From assembly GCA_027623325.1 (NCBI GenBank), contig JAQBXY010000023.1, positions 1 through 54,094 of the forward strand: a stretch of DNA of 54,094 bases. Direction: 5' to 3'. Positions 42,497 through 52,175 of the stretch are shown one piece after another. Position numbers and translations under genes: made by a program. A model generated the notes under the pieces. The model was given only the letters and a program-made list of their open reading frames with translations. It was not told the origin of the DNA and did not search any database. This DNA comes from Gemmatimonadota bacterium (GTDB lineage Bacteria > Gemmatimonadota > Gemmatimonadetes > Longimicrobiales > Gaopeijiaceae). Position 1 is the first letter of the stretch, and every line of letters begins with the position of its first letter.

Positions 42497-43711
42497 ATGC
42501 GTGATCCTTCGAAGACAGCGGTCATCCTCAAGGGTGGCGCCCGCACCCCCATCGGCCGTTTCCTCGGCGGTCTTAGCGGCTTTTCGGCGTCTCAACTCGG
42601 CGCCATCGCGATCCGCGCCGCGACCGACCGATCCGGAATCGATCTCAACGAAGTCGATGAAGTCATCATGGGCAACGTGGTCACGGCCGGAGCCGGGCAG
42701 GCGCCGGCCCGCCAGGCGGCAATAAACGGCGGAATTCCAGCCGCGGTACCCGCGTTGACCGTGAACAAGGTGTGCGGATCGGGCCTCAAGGCCGTGATGC
42801 TCGCGGCCCAGGCGATCCGGGCAGGTGACGCGAGACTCATTGTGGCCGGTGGCATGGAATCGATGTCCAACGTCCCGTTCTACGTCCGCGGCATGCGCGA
42901 TGGGGTGAAGTTCGGCAACCAGTCGATGGAGGACGGACTGCTCCACGACGGCCTCTGGTGTTCCTTCGGGATGTGCCACATGGGCGGGCACGCCGAGTAC
43001 ACGGCGGCGAAGGCCGGCGTGACTCGGGCGGATGCCGACGCATTCTCGCTGCGGTCTCACCAGAAGGCACTGGCAGCCATCGAATCAGGATTCTTCCGAG
43101 ACGAGATCGTTCCGGTCGAGGTGAAGAGCAGGAAGGGTGTCTCGGTCGTTGATGTCGATGAGAGCCCCAGGCCGGAAACCTCGCTCGAGGCACTGGGGAA
43201 ACTCCGGCCCGCCTTCGTGGCCGATGCGCCTGATGACATCGAGGACCACGTCGTTACGGCGGGGAACGCCCCAGGCCTCAATGACGGAGGCGCCGCGGTT
43301 GTCGTGGCGTCGCTCGAGTACGCCCAAGCGCATGGGCTGGAGATCGATGCCGTGGTCTCGGCATACGCTTCGGGCGCGACTGATCCCCAGGATCTCTTCT
43401 TCGCGCCGATCGCGGCCGTGCGAAAGCTCATGGCGCTCGAGAGCAAGACGATCAGTGACTACGGCCTCGTGGAGGTGAACGAGGCGTTCGCGGTGCAGGC
43501 GATCGCGGACATGCGTGCCCTCGAAATGGATGAGGATCGGGTCAACGTGCACGGGGGTGCGGTTGCACTCGGACACCCGATCGGCGCGTCGGGCGCGAGG
43601 ATTCTCGTCACGCTCCTGGGGGCAATGGAGCGGCGCGGGACCGACACCGGATTGGCGACGTTGTGCCTCGGGGGCGGGAACGCCGTGGCACTCTCGGTAG
43701 AAAAGATCTGA
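42497..43711 (+). CDS. Thiolase, acetyl-CoA C-acetyltransferase
   Basis: Condenses or cleaves acyl-CoA in fatty acid oxidation or C4 synthesis. The catalytic residues are Cys93 (NKVCGSGLKA), His360 (GGAVALGHPIGASGARI) and Cys390 (LCLGGGNAVA), with NEAFAVQ. The 404 residues fit a tetrameric thiolase. ATG 42497 begins MRDPSKTAVILKGGARTPIG; an in-frame TTG at 42473 would add eight residues. Biosynthetic versus degradative use cannot be told from sequence, but 3-hydroxyacyl-CoA dehydrogenase and acyl-CoA dehydrogenase genes lie 1.6-2.5 kb downstream. Confidence 0.95.
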   Translation: MRDPSKTAVILKGGARTPIGRFLGGLSGFSASQLGAIAIRAATDRSGIDLNEVDEVIMGNVVTAGAGQAPARQAAINGGIPAAVPALTVNKVCGSGLKAVMLAAQAIRAGDARLIVAGGMESMSNVPFYVRGMRDGVKFGNQSMEDGLLHDGLWCSFGMCHMGGHAEYTAAKAGVTRADADAFSLRSHQKALAAIESGFFRDEIVPVEVKSRKGVSVVDVDESPRPETSLEALGKLRPAFVADAPDDIEDHVVTAGNAPGLNDGGAAVVVASLEYAQAHGLEIDAVVSAYASGATDPQDLFFAPIAAVRKLMALESKTISDYGLVEVNEAFAVQAIADMRALEMDEDRVNVHGGAVALGHPIGASGARILVTLLGAMERRGTDTGLATLCLGGGNAVALSVEKI

Positions 43712-43726
43712 CAACGGAGACGGACA

Positions 43727-44311
43727 ATGAACACCTTCGCTGAGTCGGTACGGTCGTGGGCCCTTCAGGAGGTCGTCGAGGATCGACGCGCGCGCTACTC
43801 GATCGGCGTCGTTGCGTTCGCTCTGGCGACCGCGTTCGGCGCGCAGGTGGCGGTCGTGCTCCCCTGGACACCCGTTCCGGTCACACTCCAGCCTCTGTTC
43901 GTCATTTTGGCCGGCGTCGTCCTGGGGCCACGCATGGGGGCTCTGGCCATCGCGGCCTATGTGACGGTCGGCGCCTTGGGTGCCCCGGTCTTCGCGAACG
44001 GCGGGGCGGGCCTGCCCTGGCTCCTGGGGCCGACGGGCGGTTACCTCCTCGCGGCTCCGGCCGCCGCGTTCGTAGCAGGGGTCGTGGCCGGTCGCGAGGG
44101 CGCGGCTTTGCGAACGATTGCGGGGCTGACGCTCGGCGTGGCGACGATGTACGTGGGAGGAGTCTCTCAGCTATTGGCCGTGACCGGCTTGGGCTTGGGC
44201 GAAGTTCTCGCGCTCGGCGTCGTACCCTTCCTGGTCGGGGACGTGACCAAGATTCTCCTGGCCTTCTTCGTCGTGAAGTCGACGAGACGGACGAGTCTGG
44301 GACGCGCGTAG
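43727..44311 (+). CDS. bioY: Biotin transporter BioY
   Basis: Membrane S-component for biotin uptake, working alone or with a shared ECF energy module. The 194-residue protein has five or six hydrophobic segments and the family motifs LPWTPVPVTLQPLFVILAGVVLG and GAPVFANGGAGLPWLLGPTGGYLL. GGAG precedes ATG 43727. No EcfA/EcfT gene is nearby. Its product would supply biotin for AccB, encoded earlier in the window. It lies between thiolase and a CPBP protease gene and seems part of the same transcript, with 15- and 22-base gaps. Confidence 0.93.
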   Translation: MNTFAESVRSWALQEVVEDRRARYSIGVVAFALATAFGAQVAVVLPWTPVPVTLQPLFVILAGVVLGPRMGALAIAAYVTVGALGAPVFANGGAGLPWLLGPTGGYLLAAPAAAFVAGVVAGREGAALRTIAGLTLGVATMYVGGVSQLLAVTGLGLGEVLALGVVPFLVGDVTKILLAFFVVKSTRRTSLGRA

Positions 44312-44333
44312 GGGCGGTTTCTCCGGAGCTGGC

Positions 44334-45239
44334 GTGTCCGATCTCGATGCCCCCATTCCTCGTCGTCGAGGCGGGGAGCTGCTACGGTCGGAGAACGGCC
44401 GGGTACGGCTCGGATGGCGTTTGTCGGGCTTTCTTGCGATGGCCCTGCTCATCGTCGTGCTAGGTGCGGCGGTGCTTCCCGCCGGGGGACAGAGCGGGTC
44501 GGTCGCGCTTCTGGCGGGGGCAGTTGGATCGGGTTGGCTGTTGCTAGGGTTGGAGGGCCGATCGTTTGGCGCGCTCGGCTTTCATCTCTCCCGCGAGACG
44601 CTGTCCGAGGCCGGGAAGGGGTTGGCGCTCGGCGTGGGCATCGGTTCTGTCGTCGTGGCGGTTATGGCCCTCGCGGGAGGGGTGCGGTGGTCGTCGGAGG
44701 GGGGTTCGGCCGGCGCCTGGCTGTGGGGTGGAATGGCAGCCACAGTCGTGCTCGCGCTGCCCGCCGCAGCGGAGGAGGCCTTGCTTCGGGGATATCCGCT
44801 CCAGGCACTCTCCGAGGCTTGGGGGGCGGGGAAGGCGCTGGTCGTGACGGCGGTAGCGTTTGGTGTGTTGCACGCGTGGAACCCGGGGGCGGGTCTGCTC
44901 TCCATGGGGAACGTGGCCGCCGCCGGCTTACTGCTCGGGGTGGTCTACCTCCGGACAGGGAGCCTGTGGTGGGCGACCGGAGTTCATCTGGGTTGGAACT
45001 GGTCACACGGCTACCTGGCCGATGTGCCCGTCAGCGGGCTCGAGGTCTTGGACGCACCGATGTACCAGGGCGTTCCTTCGGGTCCTGAATGGCTGGGAGG
45101 TGGTTCGTTCGGGCCAGAAGGCAGCGTGGTGGCCACCGTGGTCGTGCTTTCGGCGACGGCGTTGTGTTGGTGGGGGCCTTGGCTGTGGCCCGGAGCCGCG
45201 GTGCTCGCGGCGCAGCCGCTGTCGTTGGTCCAACGGTAG
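44334..45239 (+). CDS. CPBP-family intramembrane glutamic endopeptidase
   Basis: Membrane protease of the Rce1/CAAX type, found in bacteria in maturation or immunity roles. It has about eight hydrophobic segments in 301 residues. The conserved active-site motifs are AAEEALLRGYPLQ (EExxxR), FGVLHAWNPG (FxxxH) and HLGWNWSHG. GTG 44334 has only weak ribosome-site support, and a later start cannot be ruled out. The C-terminal 60 residues form an extra hydrophobic segment beyond the domain. Substrate is unknown; the position next to bioY is probably incidental. Confidence 0.87.
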   Translation: MSDLDAPIPRRRGGELLRSENGRVRLGWRLSGFLAMALLIVVLGAAVLPAGGQSGSVALLAGAVGSGWLLLGLEGRSFGALGFHLSRETLSEAGKGLALGVGIGSVVVAVMALAGGVRWSSEGGSAGAWLWGGMAATVVLALPAAAEEALLRGYPLQALSEAWGAGKALVVTAVAFGVLHAWNPGAGLLSMGNVAAAGLLLGVVYLRTGSLWWATGVHLGWNWSHGYLADVPVSGLEVLDAPMYQGVPSGPEWLGGGSFGPEGSVVATVVVLSATALCWWGPWLWPGAAVLAAQPLSLVQR

Positions 45240-45294
45240 CGCTGATTCGGGACATGCGGTCAGTGAACACGAGAGTATGGCATCGAGGAGCTAG

Positions 45295-46149
45295 ATGAGC
45301 ATCGAACGAATTGCGGTCGTCGGTGGCGGAACGATGGGCAATGGTATCGCGCACGTGGCGGCGCAGGCCGGAAAGTCCGTCCGAATCGTCGATCTTTCGG
45401 GTGAGGTACTCGAAGCTGCGATCGCCACGATCGCGAAGAACCTGGATCGCCAGGTGAGGAAAGGAGTCATCGATGTCGCCGCGCGTGACGCCACCCTGGC
45501 CCGCATCGAGACGTCGCGAGATCTCGCCGCAGGGGCAGAGGGTGTGGATCTCGTGGTCGAGGCTGTGCCGGAGATTCCCGAACTCAAGTATTCGATCTTC
45601 GAGACGCTCGACCGTGCCGCTTCGCGTGACACGATTCTGGCCTCGAACACATCGTCGATCTCGATTACCGAGATCGCTGCGAGAACGGGCAGGCCCGACA
45701 AGGTTATCGGCATGCATTTCATGAACCCGGTGCCCGTCATGCAACTCGTGGAGGTCATTCGCGGTCTGGCGACGAGTGACGAGACCACTCGTGCCACCGT
45801 CGAGCTCGCGGCCGAGCTTGGAAAGACGCCCGTGGAAGTGAACGACTTCCCCGGCTTCGTTTCGAATCGGGTCCTCATGCCGATGATCAATGAGGCGATC
45901 TTTGCTGTCATGGAGGGCGTCGCGAAACCCGAGGCGATCGATACGGTGATGAAACTCGGCATGAACCATCCGATGGGCCCTCTTGCTCTAGCCGACCTCA
46001 TCGGACTCGATACCTGTCTGAACATCCTCGGGGTGCTGCATCGAGACCTCGGCGACGACCGGTACCGCCCCTGTCCGCTTCTTCGTAAATACGTCGCCGC
46101 AGGTTGGCTCGGTCGGAAGTCCGGTCGTGGCTTCTACTCGTACGACTGA
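45295..46149 (+). CDS. 3-Hydroxyacyl-CoA (3-hydroxybutyryl-CoA) dehydrogenase
   Basis: NAD-dependent oxidation of 3-hydroxyacyl-CoA, or the reverse in butanoyl synthesis. The Rossmann motif [30 protein letters not shown], the catalytic His141 in [18 protein letters not shown] with Glu153, and [16 protein letters not shown] and [16 protein letters not shown] are all family features. The 284-residue length matches single-domain Hbd. AGGAG precedes ATG 45295. The acyl-CoA dehydrogenase gene follows after 11 bases. Substrate chain length is inferred from size and neighbours, not proven. Confidence 0.95.
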   Translation: MSIERIAVVGGGTMGNGIAHVAAQAGKSVRIVDLSGEVLEAAIATIAKNLDRQVRKGVIDVAARDATLARIETSRDLAAGAEGVDLVVEAVPEIPELKYSIFETLDRAASRDTILASNTSSISITEIAARTGRPDKVIGMHFMNPVPVMQLVEVIRGLATSDETTRATVELAAELGKTPVEVNDFPGFVSNRVLMPMINEAIFAVMEGVAKPEAIDTVMKLGMNHPMGPLALADLIGLDTCLNILGVLHRDLGDDRYRPCPLLRKYVAAGWLGRKSGRGFYSYD

Positions 46150-46160
46150 GGGTCCGCAAG

Positions 46161-47321
46161 ATGCCATCGAACGAACAGCTTGAACTCCAGGCCCTGGCGC
46201 GCGACTTCGCGACCTCCGAGTTGAGGCCGCATTCCGCGTCCTGGGACGAAGCACGCACACTCGGGGACGAGGTCTTCGCCAAGCTCTCCGAGTCGGGCTT
46301 CATGGGGATGCTGGTCCCGGAAGCATATGGCGGCCTCGGCTTCGATCTGCTGACCTATTTGCTGGTCCTCGAAGAGATCGCGTGGGGTGATGCGGCCGTC
46401 GGGTTATCGGTGGCGATCCACAACGGGCCGGTCGTAGACCTTATCCTCCGACACGGCACGGAAGAACAGAAACGGGAGTGGCTCCCTCGACTCGCGTCGG
46501 GGGCGACGCTCGGTGCGTTCGCGCTCTCGGAGCCGGACAGTGGATCCGACCCGGGATCGCTGTCGACCGCTGCGACACCGGATGGAGACGGTTGGCGCCT
46601 CGATGGAGAAAAGCGCTGGGTGACGAATGGTGGTCGAGCCGGCCTGATCCTGTTGTTCGCGCGTACGAGTGAGAACGGCCTCGGCCTCTTCCTCGTTCCG
46701 CGGGATGCCGATGGATACGAGATCGGGGCTTCTGAGAAGACGCTGGGCCTGAGGGCTTCGGAAACGGTACCCGTGACGCTGAACGCCGTGCGCGTCGAGT
46801 CGGGCGCGCTCGTCGGGGAAGCCGGATCGGGCCTTCGCTATGCACTCGAGGCGCTGGACTTGGGTCGCATCGGGATTGCGGTCCAGGCCGTCGGGATCGG
46901 ACGCGCTGCGATGGAGCACGCCGCCGGGTATGCGCTGGAGCGCCAGCAGTTCAGCCAACCGATCGCGCGCTTCGGCGCCATTCAGGCGAAGCTTGCCGAC
47001 ATGGCACAGCGCCTGGCGGGTGGCCGAGCACTTGCTCACGTGGCGGCCTCCGCTTGGGAGGCGGCGCGAAGCGGAAATGGGCCGAGGCAGGGGCTCGAGG
47101 GAGTGACCGCGAAGGCAGCCGTGGCGAAGTTGGCAGCTTCGGAAGCCGCTAGCTGGTCGGCTGACGAGGCGATCCAGATCTACGGCGGCTACGGCTACAT
47201 GAAGCACTATCCGGTCGAAAAGCTCCTTCGCGATGCGAAGGGCACGGAGATCTACGAGGGCACGAACGAGATCCTGAGGCGTGTGATCGCCGGTGAGATT
47301 CTGAGGGACGCCGGCGTTTGA
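46161..47321 (+). CDS. Acyl-CoA dehydrogenase
   Basis: FAD-dependent oxidation of an acyl-CoA at C2-C3, passing electrons to electron-transfer flavoprotein. The 386 residues have the N-terminal helical domain, the LSEPDSGSDPGS signature, the FAD/CoA stretch in EGLTGKAAVAK-like AVAKLAASEAASW, and the catalytic Glu366 in EIYEGTNEI. ATG 46161 is used because it gives the family's normal N-terminus; an upstream in-frame start at 46104 lies inside the hbd gene. It resembles short-chain or butyryl-CoA dehydrogenases. Neighbouring hbd and leucine dehydrogenase suggest a role in butanoyl or branched-chain acyl-CoA metabolism. Confidence 0.93.
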   Translation: MPSNEQLELQALARDFATSELRPHSASWDEARTLGDEVFAKLSESGFMGMLVPEAYGGLGFDLLTYLLVLEEIAWGDAAVGLSVAIHNGPVVDLILRHGTEEQKREWLPRLASGATLGAFALSEPDSGSDPGSLSTAATPDGDGWRLDGEKRWVTNGGRAGLILLFARTSENGLGLFLVPRDADGYEIGASEKTLGLRASETVPVTLNAVRVESGALVGEAGSGLRYALEALDLGRIGIAVQAVGIGRAAMEHAAGYALERQQFSQPIARFGAIQAKLADMAQRLAGGRALAHVAASAWEAARSGNGPRQGLEGVTAKAAVAKLAASEAASWSADEAIQIYGGYGYMKHYPVEKLLRDAKGTEIYEGTNEILRRVIAGEILRDAGV

Positions 47322-47326
47322 AGGGG

Positions 47327-47369
47327 GGGCGGAAGCGCCCGTCAGACGAAGAAGGCGGGTCGACCGCCT
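47327..47369 (+). terminator. Two tandem hairpins between acyl-CoA and leucine dehydrogenase genes
   Basis: GGGCG-GAAG-CGCCC (47327-47340) and AGGCGG-GTCGA-CCGCCT (47353-47369) are perfect short stem-loops. No T tract follows, so they may be transcript-stabilising structures or a Rho-assisted stop rather than an intrinsic terminator. Confidence 0.4.
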
Positions 47370-47404
47370 GACCCTATAGAGCAGTGCGAACCACGGAAGA
47401 GAGC

Positions 47405-48460
47405 ATGGAAATTTTCGACCTGATGTCCGAACGGAATCACGAGCAGCTCGTGTTCTGGAACGACCCCGCCCTGGGCTACCGTGGCATCATCGCGATCCAT
47501 GATACGACGATGGGGCCGGCGCTGGGTGGGACCCGCTTCTGGAACTACGAATCCGATCGCGCCGCGATCATCGACGGACTTCGTCTCTCGCGAGGAATGA
47601 CCTACAAGGCGGCGATCACCGGGCTCAACCTCGGAGGCGGGAAGTCGATCATCTGGGGTGACAACAAGACGATCGATCGCGAGATGATCTTCCGGGCGCA
47701 CGGCCGAGCCGTTGACTCGCTCGGGGGTCGCTACATCACCGCCGAGGACGTGGGCACGTCGCCGGACGACATGGAGTTCGTGTCGATGGAGACGGAGCAT
47801 GTAGTGGGGCTGCTGGGGCGCTCCGGCGACCCTTCACCCGTCACCGCATATGGCGTCTACCGCGGGATCAAGGCTTCCGCCGCGGTGCGGTACGGAGACG
47901 ATTCGCTGGAGGGCAAACACGTCGCCGTGCAGGGCTTGGGCCACGTTGGTTATCACCTGTGCCAGGACCTGGCGGACGAGGGCGCGAAGCTCACGGTTAC
48001 GGATATCGACTCTGAGCGCGTCCAGGCCGTGGTGGACGACTTCGGCGCGGTGGCGGTGGAGCCCGATGCCGTCTTCGATGTGGACGCAGACATCTTCGCG
48101 CCTTGTGCGCTGGGTGCCATCGTCAACGACGAGACGATCGATCGATTCAAGTTCGACATCATTGCGGGAGCGGCGAACAATCAGCTCGCGCTGAGCGCAG
48201 TACATGGACCCGCGCTACAGGAGCGCAACATCCTCTATGCTCCTGACTATGTGATCAATGCGGGCGGTCTCATCAATGTGTATGGGGAGATCAACGAATG
48301 GTCCGCGGAGCGCAGCAAGCGAAAGGCGGGCGACATCTACAACACGCTCCTTCGCATTTTCGAATACGCCAAGTCCGAGGGAATCGGGACGGACGAGGCA
48401 GCCAACCGGGTGGCTGAGGAACGCGTTCTCGAAGCCAGGCACCTGCAGCGGACGTGGTGA
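47405..48460 (+). CDS. ldh: Leucine (branched-chain amino acid) dehydrogenase
   Basis: NAD-dependent reversible deamination of leucine, valine and isoleucine to 2-oxo acids. The sequence aligns colinearly with the Bacillus enzyme: [15 protein letters not shown] start, [16 protein letters not shown], active-site Lys68 and Lys80 in [31 protein letters not shown], and the Rossmann motif [12 protein letters not shown] 47405 gives the matching start and 351 residues; an in-frame GTG at 47384 would add seven. GGAAGAGAG precedes it. The product would feed branched 2-oxo acids to CoA esters beside the acyl-CoA genes. Valine dehydrogenase is an alternative name. Confidence 0.94.
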   Translation: MEIFDLMSERNHEQLVFWNDPALGYRGIIAIHDTTMGPALGGTRFWNYESDRAAIIDGLRLSRGMTYKAAITGLNLGGGKSIIWGDNKTIDREMIFRAHGRAVDSLGGRYITAEDVGTSPDDMEFVSMETEHVVGLLGRSGDPSPVTAYGVYRGIKASAAVRYGDDSLEGKHVAVQGLGHVGYHLCQDLADEGAKLTVTDIDSERVQAVVDDFGAVAVEPDAVFDVDADIFAPCALGAIVNDETIDRFKFDIIAGAANNQLALSAVHGPALQERNILYAPDYVINAGGLINVYGEINEWSAERSKRKAGDIYNTLLRIFEYAKSEGIGTDEAANRVAEERVLEARHLQRTW

Positions 48461-48461
48461 C

Positions 48462-49724
48462 ATGATGGAGCATCTGAAGGCGGCAGACCCCGCCATCTAC
48501 GATTCGATCGTATCCGAGGCGCGACGCCAGGCCGACGGGCTGGAGTTGATCGCATCCGAGAACTTCGTGTCGAGGGCTGTACTCGAGGCGATGGGCTCGG
48601 TCCTCACCAACAAGTACGCCGAAGGTGTTCCTGCGAAGCGGTACTACGGTGGGTGCGAGTTCGTTGATGTGGCAGAAGACCTCGCGCGGGACCGATCCAA
48701 ACAGCTCTTCGGTGCGGAGCACGCCAACGTCCAGCCGCACTCGGGCGCGCAGGCGAACATGGCCGCCTACTTCAACTTTCTGGAGCCTGGGGAGAAGATC
48801 CTGGGCATGAATCTGAGCCACGGGGGCCATCTGACCCACGGGTCTCCGGTCAACTTCAGCGGTCGTCTTTTCGAGGTCGTTTCGTATGGAGTGCGCGAGG
48901 AAGACGGGCTGATCGACTACGACGCGGTCCGTGACAAGGCGATATCAGAACGACCCAAGCTGATCATCGCCGGTGCGAGTGCGTATCCGCGTATCATCGA
49001 TTTCGAGAAGTTCGGCGAGATCGCACGTGAGATCGATGCGCGAATGGTGGTCGACATGGCTCACATCGCGGGCCTCGTCGCGACCGGACACCATCCTTCT
49101 CCGGTACCGCACTCCGACGTCGTGACGACGACGACGCACAAGACGCTGCGTGGTCCCAGAGGGGGGCTCATCCTCTGCCGAGAGGAACACGCGAAAGGGA
49201 TCGACAAGTCGGTATTTCCGTTCATGCAGGGTGGCCCCCTCATGCATGTGATCGCGGCGAAGGCCGTGGCCTTCCTCGAAGCCCTACAGCCCGATTTTGC
49301 CACCTATTCCGGGCAAGTCATCGCCAACGCGAAGGCGCTCGGTGCAGGCCTCGCCCAGCACGGATTCCATCTCGTCAGCGGCGGAACCGACAATCACCTC
49401 CTCCTCGTCGATCTTCGACCGAGCCATCCGGAGCTGACGGGCAAGGACGCCGAGCACGCGCTCGAGGCGGCGGGGATCACCATGAACAAGAACACGGTCC
49501 CGGGAGAGACCCGTTCACCCTTCGTTACGTCGGGCCTACGGATTGGTACGCCAGCGCTTACGTCGCGGGGTATGGGCGAGGCCGAGATGCGGCAAATCGC
49601 GGACTGGGTGGCGCATGTGCTGTCTGCCCCGACCGATGAGGGTCGAATCACGCAGGTTCGTGGGTCCGTGCGGGAGCTCTGCACCGCCTTCCCGCTCTAC
49701 GCGGAGCTCGCTCGGAGCGGGTGA
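48462..49724 (+). CDS. glyA: Serine hydroxymethyltransferase
   Basis: PLP enzyme interconverting serine and glycine with tetrahydrofolate. The signature [43 protein letters not shown] and the PLP lysine Lys227 in [16 protein letters not shown] are present in a normal-length protein of 420 residues. Two ATG codons in tandem (48462, 48465) leave the start ambiguous by one residue, with no strong ribosome site. It starts one base after the leucine dehydrogenase stop. An open frame extends upstream but lies within that gene. Confidence 0.97.
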   Translation: MMEHLKAADPAIYDSIVSEARRQADGLELIASENFVSRAVLEAMGSVLTNKYAEGVPAKRYYGGCEFVDVAEDLARDRSKQLFGAEHANVQPHSGAQANMAAYFNFLEPGEKILGMNLSHGGHLTHGSPVNFSGRLFEVVSYGVREEDGLIDYDAVRDKAISERPKLIIAGASAYPRIIDFEKFGEIAREIDARMVVDMAHIAGLVATGHHPSPVPHSDVVTTTTHKTLRGPRGGLILCREEHAKGIDKSVFPFMQGGPLMHVIAAKAVAFLEALQPDFATYSGQVIANAKALGAGLAQHGFHLVSGGTDNHLLLVDLRPSHPELTGKDAEHALEAAGITMNKNTVPGETRSPFVTSGLRIGTPALTSRGMGEAEMRQIADWVAHVLSAPTDEGRITQVRGSVRELCTAFPLYAELARSG

Positions 49725-49786
49725 AGTGAGCGCGTGGCGGGAAGCCGCATCTAGCGAAGTGCCTGTAGGTACGACACATTTTGCCT

Positions 49787-50167
49787 ATGACCGAATTACA
49801 GTTCGCCGCCGACGTGCTCGATCAGCTTCAGGAGCGGAATCCGCGCTTCCACACGCGGTCTTATCTGTTCGTGTTGCAGGCACTTCATTCGGTTATCCGG
49901 TCTCTCGACGAGCCCCGCCATATTTCGGGGCGCGAACTCACCGAAGGCGTTCGAGAGCTGGCACTTGGGCAGTATGGTCCCCTCGCCAGGACCGTATTGG
50001 AGCACTGGGGAATCCACGAGACCGAGGACGTCGGTCGGATCGTGTTCGCGATGGTCGAACAGGGCATCCTTATCAAGCAGGAGGGCGATCAGCCCGAGGA
50101 TTTCGTGGACGTATTCGACTTCGAGGAAGCGTTCGAGTTGAATTACCCCTGGGAAGCTCGACCCTGA
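49787..50167 (+). CDS. Minf_1886 family protein
   Basis: A 126-residue conserved protein of unknown function, recognised from the family pattern found in Verrucomicrobia, Planctomycetes and Gemmatimonadota: NPRFHTRSYLFVLQALH near the start, HISGRELTEGVRELALGQYG, VLEHWGIHETEDVGRIVF, and a closing YPWEARP after FDFEEAF. No catalytic motif is visible; the fold seems helical. ATG 49787 is preferred over TTG 49781, and the ribosome site is weak in both cases. It may be co-transcribed with glyA. The family name comes from memory of the pattern. Confidence 0.8.
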   Translation: MTELQFAADVLDQLQERNPRFHTRSYLFVLQALHSVIRSLDEPRHISGRELTEGVRELALGQYGPLARTVLEHWGIHETEDVGRIVFAMVEQGILIKQEGDQPEDFVDVFDFEEAFELNYPWEARP

Positions 50168-50174
50168 TTACCGA

Positions 50175-50194
50175 GGTCCGCCTTCGGGGGGACC
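50175..50194 (+). other. Hairpin with UUCG loop after the Minf_1886 gene
   Basis: GGTCC-G-CC-TTCG-GG-G-GGACC forms a stem of seven pairs with one G-G mismatch, closed by a C(UUCG)G tetraloop, and is followed by GAAAAACC, so it is not an intrinsic terminator on the plus strand. It could protect a processed 3' end. The rest of this gap to 50273 shows only the next ribosome site. Confidence 0.4.
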
Positions 50195-50273
50195 GAAAAA
50201 CCAAGACACGCCTGGCTTTGCTGGGCAAAACGACGATCTGTGATCGTCAAGACGACCATGGGAGGGGATGGAC

Positions 50274-50471
50274 ATGGAGGGAGAGAGCGGGTTTCCTCGC
50301 TGCCAGAAGTGCGACACCGGATTACTTTTGCCGCTGTCCGACTACGGGCGAGATGGAGCACCGATCCGCTACAAGGCCTGGGTGTGTTCGAGTCCGGAGT
50401 GTGGATTCAACATCCGGATCGATAATGGCGAGATCACACTTGGGCGTCAGATCGGTCAGAGCTTCAAGTAG
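50274..50471 (+). CDS. Small zinc-ribbon protein
   Basis: A 65-residue protein with CQKC near the N-terminus and CSSPEC about 25 residues later, forming a likely treble-clef or zinc ribbon. It ends GEITLGRQIGQSFK. GGAGG (50261-50265) is eight bases from ATG 50274 but only two from the other in-frame ATG at 50268, so the later one is favoured. The function is unknown: proteins of this size and shape can bind nucleic acid or act as small metal-binding adaptors. It is conserved enough in composition to be real, but no family name is offered. Confidence 0.7.
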   Translation: MEGESGFPRCQKCDTGLLLPLSDYGRDGAPIRYKAWVCSSPECGFNIRIDNGEITLGRQIGQSFK

Positions 50472-50597
50472 CGCACCCCCGAGAAGCATCGGCCGTCGCT
50501 CGTATTCCGGACCGCCGTTTCCACCAACATTCGACGTGCTCCATGCGCCCGGGCCGACCGCCGAGGCGCAGGGTTGGCGTGTGGGTGAGGGAGTGGC

Positions 50598-52169
50598 ATG
50601 AGCGCTCCCTTCCCACCGCTCCGTCCCTTCGCCCGCGGCGACATATGGGCGTGGACGGCGACGGAGGCTGCGGCGTTCGACGCCTACGCGATCGAGACGA
50701 TCGGGGTGCCACAGGCGGTGCTCCTGGAGAATGCGGGACGCTCTGCCGCGGGTGTGATTCACCGCCTCTATGGTGGGGCGGCCGTGGTTGGACTCATCGG
50801 AGCCGGAAACAACGGCGGCGATGGGCTCGTCGCGCTCCGCACGCTCCACAGCTGGGGGTATCGGGTGTCCGCGGTGTCGGTATCCGACCGCGACCTCGAC
50901 GACCCGCTGCTGCACGGGTGGCCTGTGGAAGTCGTTTCGGACGCCGACCTCTCGGACGAGGGGTGGCGGCATCTTTTCGACCGGGCCGATGTCGTGGTCG
51001 ATGGCCTCCTGGGCACGGGCGCGAAGGGCGCCCCCCGCACGCGGCAAGCCAAGGTGATCGATCGCCTCAACCGCAGCGGTCGGACGGTCGTGGCGCTCGA
51101 CGTGCCATCGGGCGTTCATGCGTCCACCGGCGAAGTTTCCGGCACCGCGGTGCGGGCGGACGTGACGATCGGGTTCGGCGCACCCAAGGTCGGCGCGCTA
51201 CTGCACCCGGCCCGCGCGTTGGTCGGACGTCACGTCGTCGTGGAGATCGGATTTCCACCCACGGGGCCCGAAATCCACGGCACACGAGTCGTGACCCCGG
51301 ATTGGGCGCGCGACTACCGACCCTCGCGGGAGACCGACACGCACAAGAACCGGGTCGGGCGAGTTCTCGTCGTGGGCGGGCAGGCCGGCATGGCCGGTGC
51401 GGTCATACTAACCGCGCGCGCCGCCTTCAGCGCCGGGGCGGGCCTGGTCCGGGTCTGTACCGTACGGGAGAATCGCGACGCGATTCACGCCGCTGTTCCG
51501 GAAGCCATGGTGGTGGACGTCGAAGACTCGTCGGCGCTGGGTCGGGCTGCTTCGGAGAGCGATGCCATCGCCGTCGGGCCTGGCTTGGGGTTGTCCGAGA
51601 CGGCGCGCGTCCTGCTCCGCAGCGTGGTTGCCTCGGGCACGGTGCCACTTCTTCTCGATGCCGACGCGCTGAACCTGGTGGCGGAAGGCGTGGTGGATCT
51701 GGCAGGACTCTCCGCGGGGCGTGCCGTACTGATCACTCCACACCCGGGTGAAATGGCTCGGTTGCTGAACGGCGAGGACAAGGGGCGGACCAGGATCGAG
51801 GTGATAGCCGAAGCGGTGGCCCGTTTTCGATGCGCCGTTCTGTTCAAGGGGGCGCCCTCCCTCGTTGCCGCGCCCGGAGAGCCTCTCGCGATCGATAGTC
51901 AGTCCTCGTCCGACCTCGCGGTCGCGGGGATGGGAGACACGCTTAGTGGTACGTGCGTGGCGCTCCTGGCTCAGGGCGTACCGACCGCGACGGCGGCCTC
52001 TCTCGGCCTCTATTTGTCCGGACGCGCCGCCACCCTGGCGGGCCGCGGTGCCGGGCTCACACCTTCGGACATCGTTCGCTGGCTGCCGGAGGCGCTCAGG
52101 GAGGGAGGGGCGAGCCGCACGGATCTCGATCTACCTTTTGTGACCTACGATGCCGACCCCGCACGCTGA
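50598..52169 (+). CDS. nnr: Bifunctional NAD(P)HX epimerase and dehydratase
   Basis: Repairs hydrated NAD(P)H. The N-terminal half is the epimerase (YjeF_N, residues about 20-225) with GAGNNGGDGLVALR and LLGTGAKG. The C-terminal half (about 245-510) is the ADP/ATP-dependent dehydratase with VVGGQAGMAGA, GPGLGL, LDADALNL, ITPHPGEMARLL and AVAGMGDTLSGTC. Both domains are complete in 523 residues, as in E. coli YjeF. ATG 50598 has GAGGGAG about eight bases upstream. The 126-base gap before it shows no clear signal. thiL follows after six bases. Confidence 0.95.
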   Translation: MSAPFPPLRPFARGDIWAWTATEAAAFDAYAIETIGVPQAVLLENAGRSAAGVIHRLYGGAAVVGLIGAGNNGGDGLVALRTLHSWGYRVSAVSVSDRDLDDPLLHGWPVEVVSDADLSDEGWRHLFDRADVVVDGLLGTGAKGAPRTRQAKVIDRLNRSGRTVVALDVPSGVHASTGEVSGTAVRADVTIGFGAPKVGALLHPARALVGRHVVVEIGFPPTGPEIHGTRVVTPDWARDYRPSRETDTHKNRVGRVLVVGGQAGMAGAVILTARAAFSAGAGLVRVCTVRENRDAIHAAVPEAMVVDVEDSSALGRAASESDAIAVGPGLGLSETARVLLRSVVASGTVPLLLDADALNLVAEGVVDLAGLSAGRAVLITPHPGEMARLLNGEDKGRTRIEVIAEAVARFRCAVLFKGAPSLVAAPGEPLAIDSQSSSDLAVAGMGDTLSGTCVALLAQGVPTATAASLGLYLSGRAATLAGRGAGLTPSDIVRWLPEALREGGASRTDLDLPFVTYDADPAR

Positions 52170-52175
52170 GATCCG

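Noticed and set aside
48258-48461. Upstream extension of glyA into leucine dehydrogenase
   Set aside because: The extension is Arg/Ser-rich and out of family; the SHMT N-terminus begins at ATG 48462 or 48465.
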